DNA of 64,000 bases from Bradyrhizobium sp. Gha. Lineage in GTDB: Bacteria > Pseudomonadota > Alphaproteobacteria > Rhizobiales > Xanthobacteraceae. The DNA lies in assembly GCF_900113735.1 (NCBI RefSeq), contig NZ_FOQM01000006.1, positions 124,001 through 188,000 of the forward strand, written 5' to 3'. Below the pieces are notes generated by a model that was given only the letters and a program-made list of their open reading frames with translations, did no database searches and had not been told where the DNA came from. A program made the position numbers and the translations under genes. Shown here one piece after another: positions 40,432 through 48,048 of this stretch. Each line of letters starts with the position of its first letter. Position 1 is the first letter of the stretch.

Positions 40432-42303
40432 TCAGCCCGCTCCTAACGCGAGCGCGACGTTGTAAGTCAGTAGGCTCGCCGCGTAGGCCAGCACCAGCAT
40501 GTAGGCGAAGGTCGCCGCCATCCAGGTCCAGCTTCCGGTCTCGCGACGGATCACCGCGAGCGTGGAGGCGCATTGCGGGGCGAAGATGTACCAGGCGAGC
40601 ATCGACAGCGCGGTCGCGAGCGACCATTTCGTCGCCAGCACCTGGCCGATCTGCTCGGCCGCTTCCTTGCCGCCTTCGATCGCATAGACGGTGCCGAGCG
40701 CCGCCACCGCGACCTCGCGCGCCGCCATGCCCGGGATCAGCGCGACCGCGATCTGCCAGTTGAATCCAACCGGGTGAAGCAGCGGCGCGATGGCCTTGCC
40801 GATCATGGCGGCCAGGCTGAAGTCGATGGCGGGTTCCGTCGCACCCGCCGGCGGCTGCGGGAACGAGGCCAGGAACCAGATCAGCACCATCATCGAGAAG
40901 ATCGTGGTGCCGGCGCGGTGCAGGAACATCTTGGCGCGCGTGTAGACGCCGATCGCGATCGATTTCGGCCGCGGCATCTTGTAGTCCGGCAGCTCCAGCA
41001 TGAACGGCGCCGGCGCGTAGTCGCGCAGCATGAAGAATTTGATCAGGAACGAGACGGCCAACGCGCTGACGATGCCGGTGGCATAGAGGCCGAACATCAC
41101 GAGCCCTTGCAGGTTGATGAAGCCCCCGACGTCCTTGGCCGGAATGAAGGCGGAGATGATCAGCGTGTAGACGGGGATGCGCGCCGAGCAGGTCATCAGC
41201 GGCGCGATCAGGATCGTGGTCAGCCGGTCGCGCTTGTTGTCGATCACGCGCGTGGCCATGATGCCGGGAATGGCGCAGGCAAAGCTCGAGAGCAGCGGAA
41301 TGAACGCGCGGCCGTGCAGCCCTGCGCCGCCCATGATGCGGTCCATCAGGAACGCGGCGCGGGCCATGTAGCCGAAATCTTCCAGCAGCAGGATGAACAG
41401 GAAGATGATGATGATCTGCGGCAGGAACACGATGACGCTGCCGACGCCCGAGATCACGCCGTTCTGCAGGAAGCTCTGCAACAGGCCCGCCGGCAGGCTG
41501 GCATGCACGAAGTCGCCGAGCGTATCGAAGCCGGATTGCAGCAACTCCATCAGCGGCTGCGCCCAGGCGAACACCGCCTGGAACATCACGAACAGGATCG
41601 CCGCAAGCACGATGAGCCCGCCGACCGGATGCAGCACGATCGCATCGATCCGCGCGGTCCAGGTGTCGGGGCGAGCAGGCAGGCTGACGCAATCGGAGAT
41701 GATCCGATCGGCCTCGCGCTGGGTGGCGCGCAATTCGGCGACGCTGAGCGCCCGCCAGGTGTTTTCGGCCGGCTCCGCGGCGAGCCTGGCCGAGATCTCG
41801 TCGGTTAGCGCCAGCAGGTCGGCCGTGCCGCCCTTGCGCACCGCGATCGAGGTGACGACGGGCACGCCGAGCTCCTTGGCTAGCCTGTCGACGTCGACCG
41901 AGATGCCGCGGCGGCTTGCGATGTCGAACATGTTCAGCACGAGGATCATCGGCCGTCCGGTGCGCTTGAGCTCGAGCAGCAGGCGGATGGTCAGGCGCAG
42001 ATTGGTGCTATCGGCGACGCACAGCACGAGGTCGGGCAGGGTCTCGCCTGAGGCCTTGCCGAGCACGAAGTCGCGGGTGATCTCCTCGTCCGGGCTGCGG
42101 CCGCGCAGCGAATAGGTGCCGGGCAGGTCGACGACGGAAACCTGGCGTCCCTGCGGGGTGACGAAGAAGCCCTCCTTGCGCTCGACGGTGACGCCGGGAT
42201 AGTTGGCGACCTTCTGCCGGCTGCCGGTCAGGGCATTGAACAGCGAGGTCTTGCCGCTGTTTGGCGTTCCCACCAGGGCGAGGTGCAGAAGGGGTAATTC
42301 CAT
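40432..42303 (-). CDS. feoB: Ferrous iron transporter FeoB
   Basis: The 623-residue protein has an N-terminal GTPase domain with GTPNSGKTS (residues 12-20), DLPGTYSL and LNMFD, the G1, G3 and G4 motifs. A GDI-like region and a membrane region with two Gate domains follow; the cytosolic C-terminal domain common in enterobacteria is absent, so the protein is shorter than E. coli FeoB. It imports Fe2+ in a GTP-gated manner. feoA lies 24 nt upstream, so they form an operon. Repeat copy 3 follows the stop codon. Confidence 0.95.
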   Translation of the reverse strand: MELPLLHLALVGTPNSGKTSLFNALTGSRQKVANYPGVTVERKEGFFVTPQGRQVSVVDLPGTYSLRGRSPDEEITRDFVLGKASGETLPDLVLCVADSTNLRLTIRLLLELKRTGRPMILVLNMFDIASRRGISVDVDRLAKELGVPVVTSIAVRKGGTADLLALTDEISARLAAEPAENTWRALSVAELRATQREADRIISDCVSLPARPDTWTARIDAIVLHPVGGLIVLAAILFVMFQAVFAWAQPLMELLQSGFDTLGDFVHASLPAGLLQSFLQNGVISGVGSVIVFLPQIIIIFLFILLLEDFGYMARAAFLMDRIMGGAGLHGRAFIPLLSSFACAIPGIMATRVIDNKRDRLTTILIAPLMTCSARIPVYTLIISAFIPAKDVGGFINLQGLVMFGLYATGIVSALAVSFLIKFFMLRDYAPAPFMLELPDYKMPRPKSIAIGVYTRAKMFLHRAGTTIFSMMVLIWFLASFPQPPAGATEPAIDFSLAAMIGKAIAPLLHPVGFNWQIAVALIPGMAAREVAVAALGTVYAIEGGKEAAEQIGQVLATKWSLATALSMLAWYIFAPQCASTLAVIRRETGSWTWMAATFAYMLVLAYAASLLTYNVALALGAG

Positions 42304-42327
42304 GGAAACAAATATCCGGCCGCGATC

Positions 42328-42603
42328 TCAGGCGACGATGATGGCCATGGCTTCGCGGCGGCGCACCGCGATGGTGATGTTGTCGACCCGCACGGCGATC
42401 GGGTCGCGCCCGACCAGCCCCTCGTGCAGGACCTCGACCCGGGCGCCCTCGACGAAACCGAGCTCGATCAGCCGGCTCTCGAGTTCGATGTCGGTGAGAG
42501 CCGAGCCCGCATCCTTGGCGGACAGGTGCTGAATGACGCCGGTATAGCCGCGCTGGGCCAAGCCCAGCGGCATCTCGCGGCGCGTATCGTGGATGTCGGT
42601 CAT
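42328..42603 (-). CDS. feoA: FeoA family iron transport protein
   Basis: The 91-residue cytosolic protein has the SH3-like FeoA fold, with MPLGLAQRGYTGVIQHL, the ELESRLIELGFVEGARVEVL block and AVRVDNITIAVRRREAMAI. It supports FeoB in Fe2+ uptake. ATG 42603 gives a normal FeoA N-terminus, but the TTG at 42618 is also in frame and neither has a strong ribosome-binding site. The start codon falls inside an inverted repeat that may regulate the operon. Confidence 0.9.
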   Translation of the reverse strand: MTDIHDTRREMPLGLAQRGYTGVIQHLSAKDAGSALTDIELESRLIELGFVEGARVEVLHEGLVGRDPIAVRVDNITIAVRRREAMAIIVA

Positions 42604-42628
42604 GCCCTGTATTTTCAACGCAGGGCAT
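42602..42628. promoter_or_regulatory. Inverted repeat spanning the feoA start
   Basis: ATGCCCTG (42602-42609) and CAGGGCAT (42621-42628) are exact 8-bp arms around an AT-rich 11-nt loop. The left arm includes the feoA start codon on the opposite strand. It could be a repressor site or an mRNA hairpin that limits translation; it does not resemble a Fur box. Confidence 0.5.
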
Positions 42629-42716
42629 CGAGGTCAAGCGCGCGCGCCCGTGGAAACTGCACCTTAGAGCGATTTTAAAGTGCAGATCACGAAGCCGTGG
42701 GCAAGGCGCCCCGGGG

Positions 42717-42971
42717 CTACTGGGCCGGGACCTTTTCCTGCTGGATCGCGGCCATGGCGCGGCTCTTGAAGTAGTCGAGCACGAACAGGCGGATCGCCGA
42801 GGACAGATTGCCCTGCTGGCGGGCGCCGTCGATTTCCCCGACGAGCTCGGACAGCGTCATGTTGCGCAGACCCGAGATCTCCTTCATGCCGTTCCAGAAC
42901 GCCTCTTCCAGGCTGACGCTGGTCTTGTGGCCGGCGACCACGATCGAACGTTTCACGACGGGCGACTTCAT
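42717..42971 (-). CDS. Ribbon-helix-helix domain protein
   Basis: The 84-residue protein has the RHH_4-type layout: basic N-terminal strand (KSPVVKRSIVVAGHKTSVSL) followed by two helices, EEAFWNGMKEIS and TLSELVGEIDGARQ, then SSAIRLFVLDYF. Such proteins bind DNA as dimers or act as small regulators. ATG 42971 overlaps the DUF4169 stop by 4 nt (ATGA), so the two are translationally coupled. The longer open frame upstream reads through the DUF4169 gene in another phase and is rejected. Confidence 0.85.
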   Translation of the reverse strand: MKSPVVKRSIVVAGHKTSVSLEEAFWNGMKEISGLRNMTLSELVGEIDGARQQGNLSSAIRLFVLDYFKSRAMAAIQQEKVPAQ

Positions 42972-43231
42972 GGCTGCTCCTCGCGATCGATCCGATGCTG
43001 GTCCAGATGCGCCTTCGCCTGGTCCGCCTGCTTCGCCTCCGACGCTCGCTCGGCCTTCGTGCGGCCGAACTTCGTTCGGTTGGCGTCCGCCTGCTTCGCC
43101 GATGCTTCCCGCTCGGCGCGCTTCCTGAAACGATTCAGGTTGATGACCGTTCCCCATGCCGCGTCTCCATCATCCGATCCTCCTAGGGCAGGATGAAACT
43201 TCCAGAAACAGGGCGCCGCGTTGCGCCCCAC
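42968..43231 (-). CDS. DUF4169 family protein, start uncertain
   Basis: The conserved DUF4169 core is present: VINLNRFRKRAEREASAKQA followed by ANRTKFGRTKAERA. Family members normally start as MG-VINL. Here the ATG before that point (ATGGGGAACGGTC) is out of frame by one base, so the in-frame start falls back to 43231, adding about 27 residues that have no family match. Either the extra base is a real or sequencing frameshift, or another start is used. The protein is small, charged, helical and of unknown function. It is translationally coupled to the RHH gene. Confidence 0.7.
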   Translation of the reverse strand: MGRNAAPCFWKFHPALGGSDDGDAAWGTVINLNRFRKRAEREASAKQADANRTKFGRTKAERASEAKQADQAKAHLDQHRIDREEQP

Positions 43232-43378
43232 AAGACTTGATCGTCATTAGCTGGTCCTCGTCAATCGGCCTTAGGGGCCATCAAACGATGAATTTCGCCC
43301 CGTCAAGGGCAGAGGGCGCTTTGCGTAGCACGGGCCTCCGTCGCCGCATTGACGGTAATCAAATCCTGTCCCTTAAGC

Positions 43379-43392
43379 CTCATAATTATGAG
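43379..43392. promoter_or_regulatory. 14-bp AT-rich palindrome
   Basis: CTCATAATTATGAG is a perfect palindrome in the gap between the DUF4169 gene and fumC. It may be a regulator site for the DUF4169-RHH operon, whose start lies 148 nt away. No terminator for fumC is obvious in the same gap. Confidence 0.4.
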
Positions 43393-43437
43393 CCTTGAGG
43401 CTCCGTATCATTACGGGTGACTATCGGAATTTGGAAT

Positions 43438-44853
43438 TCATCCCGGACGCGTCATCTTCTCCGGCTGCACCAGACGGTCGAATTCGTCGGCCGAGACGAA
43501 GCCAAGCCGCAGCGTCTCCTCCTTGAGCGTGGTGCCGTTGGCATGCGCAGTCTTTGCCACCTTGGCGGCGTTGTCGTAGCCGATCTTCGGCGCCAGTGCG
43601 GTCACCAGCATCAACGAACGTTCCATCAGCTCCTTGATATGCTTTTCATCGGCGCGGATGCCGCTGACGCAATGTTCGGTGAAGGAGCGCGCAGCGTCGG
43701 CCATCAGGCGGATCGAGTGCAGCATGTTGTAGGCGAGCACGGGCTTGTAGACGTTGAGCTCGAAATGGCCCTGGCTGCCGCCGACCGTGATCGCGGTGTG
43801 ATTGCCGAACACCTGGCAGCACACCATGGTCATCGCCTCGCATTGCGTCGGATTGACCTTGCCCGGCATGATCGACGAGCCCGGCTCGTTCTCCGGCAGG
43901 ATCAATTCGCCGAGGCCCGAGCGCGGGCCCGATCCGAGCAGGCGGATGTCATTGGCGATCTTGAACAGGCCTGTGGCGACGGAATTGATGGCGCCGTGCG
44001 CCAGCACATAGGCATCGTTCGAGGCCAGCGCCTCGAATTTGTTGGCCGCGCTGGCAAAGGGCAGTCTGGTTATTTTTGCAACGTGCTTGGCGAACAGCTT
44101 TGCGAAGCGCGGCTTGGAGTTGAGGCCGGTGCCGACGGCGGTGCCGCCTTGCGCCAGGGGATAGAGATCCTTCACCGCGACCTTCAGCCGCGCGATGCCG
44201 CTTTCGACTTGCGCGGCATAGCCTGAAAATTCCTGGCCGAGCGTCAGCGGCGTCGCATCCTGGGTGTGGGTGCGACCGATCTTCACGATGTTCGCAAACT
44301 CCTTCTCCTTCTTGCGCAGCGCGCGGTGCAGCTCGCCGAGCGCAGGGACGAGATCGGCGTTGATGCGGCTTGCGGCCGCGATGTGCATCGCGGTCGGGAA
44401 GGAGTCGTTCGACGACTGGCTCATGTTGACGTGGTCGTTGGGATGCACCGGCTTCTTGGTGCCGAGCTCGCCCCCGAGCAGTTCGTTGGCGCGGTTGGCG
44501 ATGACCTCGTTGAGGTTCATGTTGCTCTGGGTGCCCGATCCGGTCTGCCACACGACCAGCGGGAAGTGATCGTCGAGCTTGCCCTCGATCACCTCGTGCG
44601 CGGCGCGGATGATGGCGTTGGCGCGGCGCTTGTCGAGCAGGCCGAGCTCCAGATTGGACTGTGCCGCCGCAAGCTTGACGGTGCCGAGCGCATGCACGAG
44701 CGCGATCGGCATTCGATCGATGCCGATGCGGAAATTCTGACGCGAACGTTCGGTCTGAGCTCCCCAATAACGATCGGCGGGCACCTCGATCGGACCAAAA
44801 CTGTCGGTCTCGATGCGGGTCGCGGGGCGGGCAGTCTTCGCAGCTTTGGCCAT
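43438..44853 (-). CDS. fumC: Class II fumarate hydratase
   Basis: The protein (471 residues from ATG 44853) is an oxygen-stable fumarase of the TCA cycle, converting fumarate to malate. The fumarase/aspartase signature [16 protein letters not shown] and the [13 protein letters not shown] and TAMHIAAA blocks are intact. Start ATG 44853 (MAKAAKT) is usual for close homologues; ATG 44865 four codons upstream is also possible. It is a cytosolic tetramer. It lies between the DUF4169 operon and sspB, all on the minus strand, but the 100-200-nt gaps argue for separate promoters. Confidence 0.95.
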   Translation of the reverse strand: MAKAAKTARPATRIETDSFGPIEVPADRYWGAQTERSRQNFRIGIDRMPIALVHALGTVKLAAAQSNLELGLLDKRRANAIIRAAHEVIEGKLDDHFPLVVWQTGSGTQSNMNLNEVIANRANELLGGELGTKKPVHPNDHVNMSQSSNDSFPTAMHIAAASRINADLVPALGELHRALRKKEKEFANIVKIGRTHTQDATPLTLGQEFSGYAAQVESGIARLKVAVKDLYPLAQGGTAVGTGLNSKPRFAKLFAKHVAKITRLPFASAANKFEALASNDAYVLAHGAINSVATGLFKIANDIRLLGSGPRSGLGELILPENEPGSSIMPGKVNPTQCEAMTMVCCQVFGNHTAITVGGSQGHFELNVYKPVLAYNMLHSIRLMADAARSFTEHCVSGIRADEKHIKELMERSLMLVTALAPKIGYDNAAKVAKTAHANGTTLKEETLRLGFVSADEFDRLVQPEKMTRPG

Positions 44854-44954
44854 GAGCACATCCATTCTGCCGCCCGAAACGCCGCGCGGCCTCTTGATAT
44901 GCTCATCTATATAGGGAGTTTGGCCGGGCGCGATGGTCTCGCGGCCAACCTAGG

Positions 44955-45473
44955 TCATTTCTTGCGGAAACGATCGAGCCGCACGACTTCGGCGCCGCCC
45001 TGGTTCGGCGGCGACGGCTCTTCGGCGGTCGCCGTCGGCTCAGCCGCAGGCGCAGGCACCGCGAGGGCGGACGGGGCAGGAGCGGCCGGCAAAGTCTCGT
45101 CCGTTACCGCGGCGACGTCGGAAACATCGAACTCGGCGCCAAACTTCACCGACGGGTCAAGGAAGCTCTTGATGGCGCTGAACGGCACCACGAGCCGCTC
45201 CGGGATTCCGCCAAAGGACAGGCCGACCTCGAAGCGGTCCTCGAGCACGGTCAGATCCCAGAACTGATGCTGGAGGATGATCGTCATCTCTTCCGGATAT
45301 TGCGCCAGCAGCCGCGGCGAGATCTTCACGCCGTCGGCCTTCGACACGAAGGTGATGAAGAAATGATGCTCGCCCGGCAGTCCGTGGGCGGCGGCATCAG
45401 TCAGCACCTTGCGCAGCACGCCGCGCAGAGCGTCGCGTGTCAGCACGTCGTATCGTATGTGATCGGTCGCCAT
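44955..45473 (-). CDS. sspB: SspB-family stringent starvation/tag adaptor
   Basis: The 172-residue protein has the alphaproteobacterial SspB fold (about residues 1-125: HIRYDVLTRDALRGVLRKVL, GLPGEHHFFITFVSK and HQFWDLTVLEDRFEVGLSF). A Pro/Ala-rich linker follows, with a C-terminal RLDRFRKK that resembles the ClpX-binding tail of SspB. It brings ssrA-tagged proteins to ClpXP. ATG 45473 is chosen; the longer open frame adds an Arg-rich N-terminus. The ssrA gene starts about 120 nt upstream on the same strand, so adaptor and tag RNA are neighbours. Confidence 0.93.
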   Translation of the reverse strand: MATDHIRYDVLTRDALRGVLRKVLTDAAAHGLPGEHHFFITFVSKADGVKISPRLLAQYPEEMTIILQHQFWDLTVLEDRFEVGLSFGGIPERLVVPFSAIKSFLDPSVKFGAEFDVSDVAAVTDETLPAAPAPSALAVPAPAAEPTATAEEPSPPNQGGAEVVRLDRFRKK

Positions 45474-45589
45474 GGTGGTCCTGTTGCATTCCTGGAGGCG
45501 GGCCCTGCCGGCCCGACTCGCCAAGCCGCGATAGTACCGCGCCTGACGGGTCAACAGGAGTCCCCGCCGTGAAGGAAATCAGAGGTAAG

Positions 45590-45905
45590 TGGAGGCTTCT
45601 GTTGCCAGGTGCCTCCGAACCCCGCCTAACGGAGCTTAACCCGTTAGGACTTTAAGATGGTCTTTCAAACTGCGTTACGCAGCCTGAGCAACCGGAGCAA
45701 AGTTGTCGTTGGCAACTATTGCAGTAGCCCGATAACGGCGGAACAATACCGGGAAAAAGCACGCCCTTTACGCCCTCGTCGATCCTATTTCGCCCCCGCC
45801 GAAGCTCACACTGGACGGGCCGGAGCCCGATGAGCTTTGGTGGAGGCGCCGGGTACCGCCCCCGGGTCCGAATGGTTTATTGCGACGACCGTTTATTTCC
45901 ATAGC
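45590..45905 (-). ncRNA. ssrA: tmRNA, circularly permuted two-piece form
   Basis: On the minus strand, the tag frame at 45713-45675 encodes ANDNFAPVAQAA followed by TAA, the alphaproteobacterial tmRNA tag. The acceptor strand CGCCTCC-ACCA (45848-45838) pairs with GGGGGCG (45797-45791), placing the CCA end upstream of the mature 5' end of the coding piece: the gene is circularly permuted, with a segment of about 40 nt removed from the precursor. A T-arm-like CCGGG/CCCGG lies next to the CCA. A hairpin GGAGGC/GCCTCC at 45592-45617 ends the gene. Ends are approximate. It rescues stalled ribosomes. Confidence 0.93.
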
Positions 45906-46052
45906 CGGCGAACCGGCACCCCCAATATAGGGGGCAAAGGTTGCAAAAAACAGGGGTTTCGAGCGAAGAGAACGCGGTTCCCTTTGGATAGGTCGGGGAT
46001 GATCCCAGCCCTGATCTTGGCCGCCCTGCGGGTGGCGTTCTAAGCTCCTGAC

Positions 46053-46658
46053 ATGTCCACGGATTCAGCACCGGCCGCGCAAGAGCCGGACCGTCTCATC
46101 ACCCACGCGGCGCAGCCCGGCCTGGCGGCGCTGTTCCTGGCCTTTGCCCGGATGTCGCTGGCCGGTTTCGGCGGCGTCCTGGTGTTTGCCCGGCATGCCA
46201 TCGTCGACCAGCACCGCTGGATGACGGCGGAGGAGTTCAACGAGACCTTTGCGCTCTGCCATTTCCTGCCCGGGCCCAACATCGTCAATCTGTCGATGGT
46301 GTTCGGGTCGCGGCTGCGCGGCATCGCCGGCGGCGTTGCAGCCTTCACGGGGCTGTTGCTGCCGCCAACGCTGATCATGACCGTGCTCGCGGTCATCTAT
46401 GCCCGGTTCGGCGATGTGGAGGTGCTGCGTCGTATTCTCGCAGGCATCTCCTGCGCAGCGGTTGGCCTCTTGATCGCCGTGGTCTTCAGGATGATGACGC
46501 CCCTGCTCAAGCGGATGGACGTGGTCGTGCTCGTCCTGATGCTCGGCGTGTTCACGGCGATCGGCGTTCTTCGCTGGCCGCTGCAGGCGGTGCTGCTGGT
46601 CGCGATCCCGCTCAGCATTGGCGCCACCTGTTTGATGCGACGGAAGGTAGCAGCATGA
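46053..46658 (+). CDS. chrA: Chromate transporter, N-terminal-half subunit
   Basis: The 201-residue membrane protein matches one half of ChrA (CHR family), with FARMSLAGFGGVLVFARHAI and LCHFLPGPNIVNLSMVFGSR. Together with the next gene, which overlaps by ATGA, it forms a two-subunit short-chain CHR transporter that exports chromate or related oxyanions. About six hydrophobic segments are present. The absence of a ChrB regulator nearby leaves substrate uncertain. The gene begins after ssrA in the opposite direction. Confidence 0.88.
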   Translation: MSTDSAPAAQEPDRLITHAAQPGLAALFLAFARMSLAGFGGVLVFARHAIVDQHRWMTAEEFNETFALCHFLPGPNIVNLSMVFGSRLRGIAGGVAAFTGLLLPPTLIMTVLAVIYARFGDVEVLRRILAGISCAAVGLLIAVVFRMMTPLLKRMDVVVLVLMLGVFTAIGVLRWPLQAVLLVAIPLSIGATCLMRRKVAA

Positions 46659-47185
46659 GCAGCGAGAACCCGATCGGGGCGCTGATCTCCACCTTTGGAC
46701 TCATGTCGCTGTTCGCGGTCGGCGGTGCTGCGGCGGCGGTGCCCGAGATGCACCGCGTCGCAGTCGATGTGCACCACTGGATGACCGACAAGCAGTTCGC
46801 GGATGCCTATGCGATCGCGCAACTCTCGCCAGGTCCGAACGTCCTTATCGTCACGCTGATCGGCTATGCCGTTGCCGGGATTCCCGGCGCCCTGGCCGCG
46901 ACGCTGGCGATGTGCCTGCCGACGGCGCTGCTTGCCTATTATGTCAGTCGGCTCCTCAACCGGCCGAACCAGTCGCGCTGGCCCGCCCTGATTCAGGCCG
47001 CACTGGTTCCGCTGTCGATCGGCTTGATGGCGGCGAGTGCCCTGATCCTCGTACAGTCGACTGATCGCACCATTGCTGCGGTGCTTCTGACTGCAGCGGT
47101 TGCATTGATCGCCTCCGTCTCGCGCGTCAATCCGCTATGGCTTCTGCTCGCGGGAGGGATCTTGGGTTTTGCTGGTATTGTGTGA
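46655..47185 (+). CDS. chrA: Chromate transporter, C-terminal-half subunit
   Basis: The 176-residue membrane protein is the second CHR half, with FGLMSLFAVGGAAAAVPEMHR and AIAQLSPGPNVLIVTLIGY, mirroring the motif FGG and SPGPN of the first. The start ATG overlaps the previous stop by 4 nt, so translation is coupled and the two should form a heterodimer. Its own repeat of the motifs argues against pseudogene status. It is followed after 94 nt by the tctB gene. Confidence 0.88.
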   Translation: MSSENPIGALISTFGLMSLFAVGGAAAAVPEMHRVAVDVHHWMTDKQFADAYAIAQLSPGPNVLIVTLIGYAVAGIPGALAATLAMCLPTALLAYYVSRLLNRPNQSRWPALIQAALVPLSIGLMAASALILVQSTDRTIAAVLLTAAVALIASVSRVNPLWLLLAGGILGFAGIV

Positions 47186-47279
47186 TGAAAATCGCTAGGC
47201 AATGAACCGGGGGCCGGATCCATTTCCAGCCGATTAGAACAACATTGCTCGTGACTTACGGGTCGCGGAGGAGACATGC

Positions 47280-48041
47280 ATGGCCGATGCAATGGGCCAC
47301 TCGGCGACAGCCACAAGAAGCACATCTGTGGCCATGGGATTCTGTGTGCTGGCGGTAGCGCCGCAGATTTTTGAACTGATCTGGTCGTTCGGGACGATCT
47401 TCGGTTGGGGTGCCGGGCGCGGTCCGCTACAAGTCGTGGCTGCACATGCGGCGGCGCTGGTGGCTGGCGCCCCGATTGCGTTGCTCGGCGCGGCTGGCGG
47501 CGACGCCAAGAAGGCGTCATCGGATGTGCTGTTGGCTCTGATCTACTCCTATCCGCTGTTGGCGGTGGCGATCCTCACGCTGTTCATGACGATCCGGTCG
47601 GCACAGGATTATGTCGGCGGGATCGTCCTGATGGCGCTCGCGCTGTTCGCGCTGTGGGCCTCCAGCGATTTGCAGGGGATGCGCGGCTTCTCCTTTGGCG
47701 CCGGCACGGCGCCCCGGATGTTCGGTGGGCTTCTCGTCGCGCTTGGTGCCGGCATCGCGTTGACGGGGCTGTTGTCCGATGGACCGGCGATGGCGCATTA
47801 TTCCTGGCGTGGGCCGTTGTTCGTGATGGCCTCGATCGTCTTCTTCGCCCTCGCGATCCGTCCGCTTGGCGTTGTGGTGGCGGCATTCGTGAGCTTCCTG
47901 ATTGCGGCGATGGGCACGCATGAGACGCGCTGGATCGAAACCATCATCGTCGGCGCCTGCCTGACACTCGGCTGCGCGCTTCTCTTCCCCTACGTGCTCG
48001 GCCTGCCGATGCCGATGTTCCCGCGTTTCCTGGCCCAGTGA
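47280..48041 (+). CDS. tctB: Tripartite tricarboxylate transporter small permease TctB
   Basis: The 253-residue membrane protein has the TctB fold in its second half (about residues 80-250). It is longer than the usual 140-180 residues because of an N-terminal extension with two extra hydrophobic segments. ATG 47280 is supported by GGAGGAGACATGC upstream. It forms an inner-membrane complex with TctA encoded next. The periplasmic binding subunit TctC is not in this window on either side, so the system must borrow a binding protein encoded elsewhere. Confidence 0.8.
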   Translation: MADAMGHSATATRSTSVAMGFCVLAVAPQIFELIWSFGTIFGWGAGRGPLQVVAAHAAALVAGAPIALLGAAGGDAKKASSDVLLALIYSYPLLAVAILTLFMTIRSAQDYVGGIVLMALALFALWASSDLQGMRGFSFGAGTAPRMFGGLLVALGAGIALTGLLSDGPAMAHYSWRGPLFVMASIVFFALAIRPLGVVVAAFVSFLIAAMGTHETRWIETIIVGACLTLGCALLFPYVLGLPMPMFPRFLAQ

Positions 48042-48048
48042 GGGTGTG

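Noticed and set aside
45837..46043. Short plus-strand frame at the tmRNA
   Set aside because: It lies opposite the acceptor piece of ssrA and the promoter region; no protein character.
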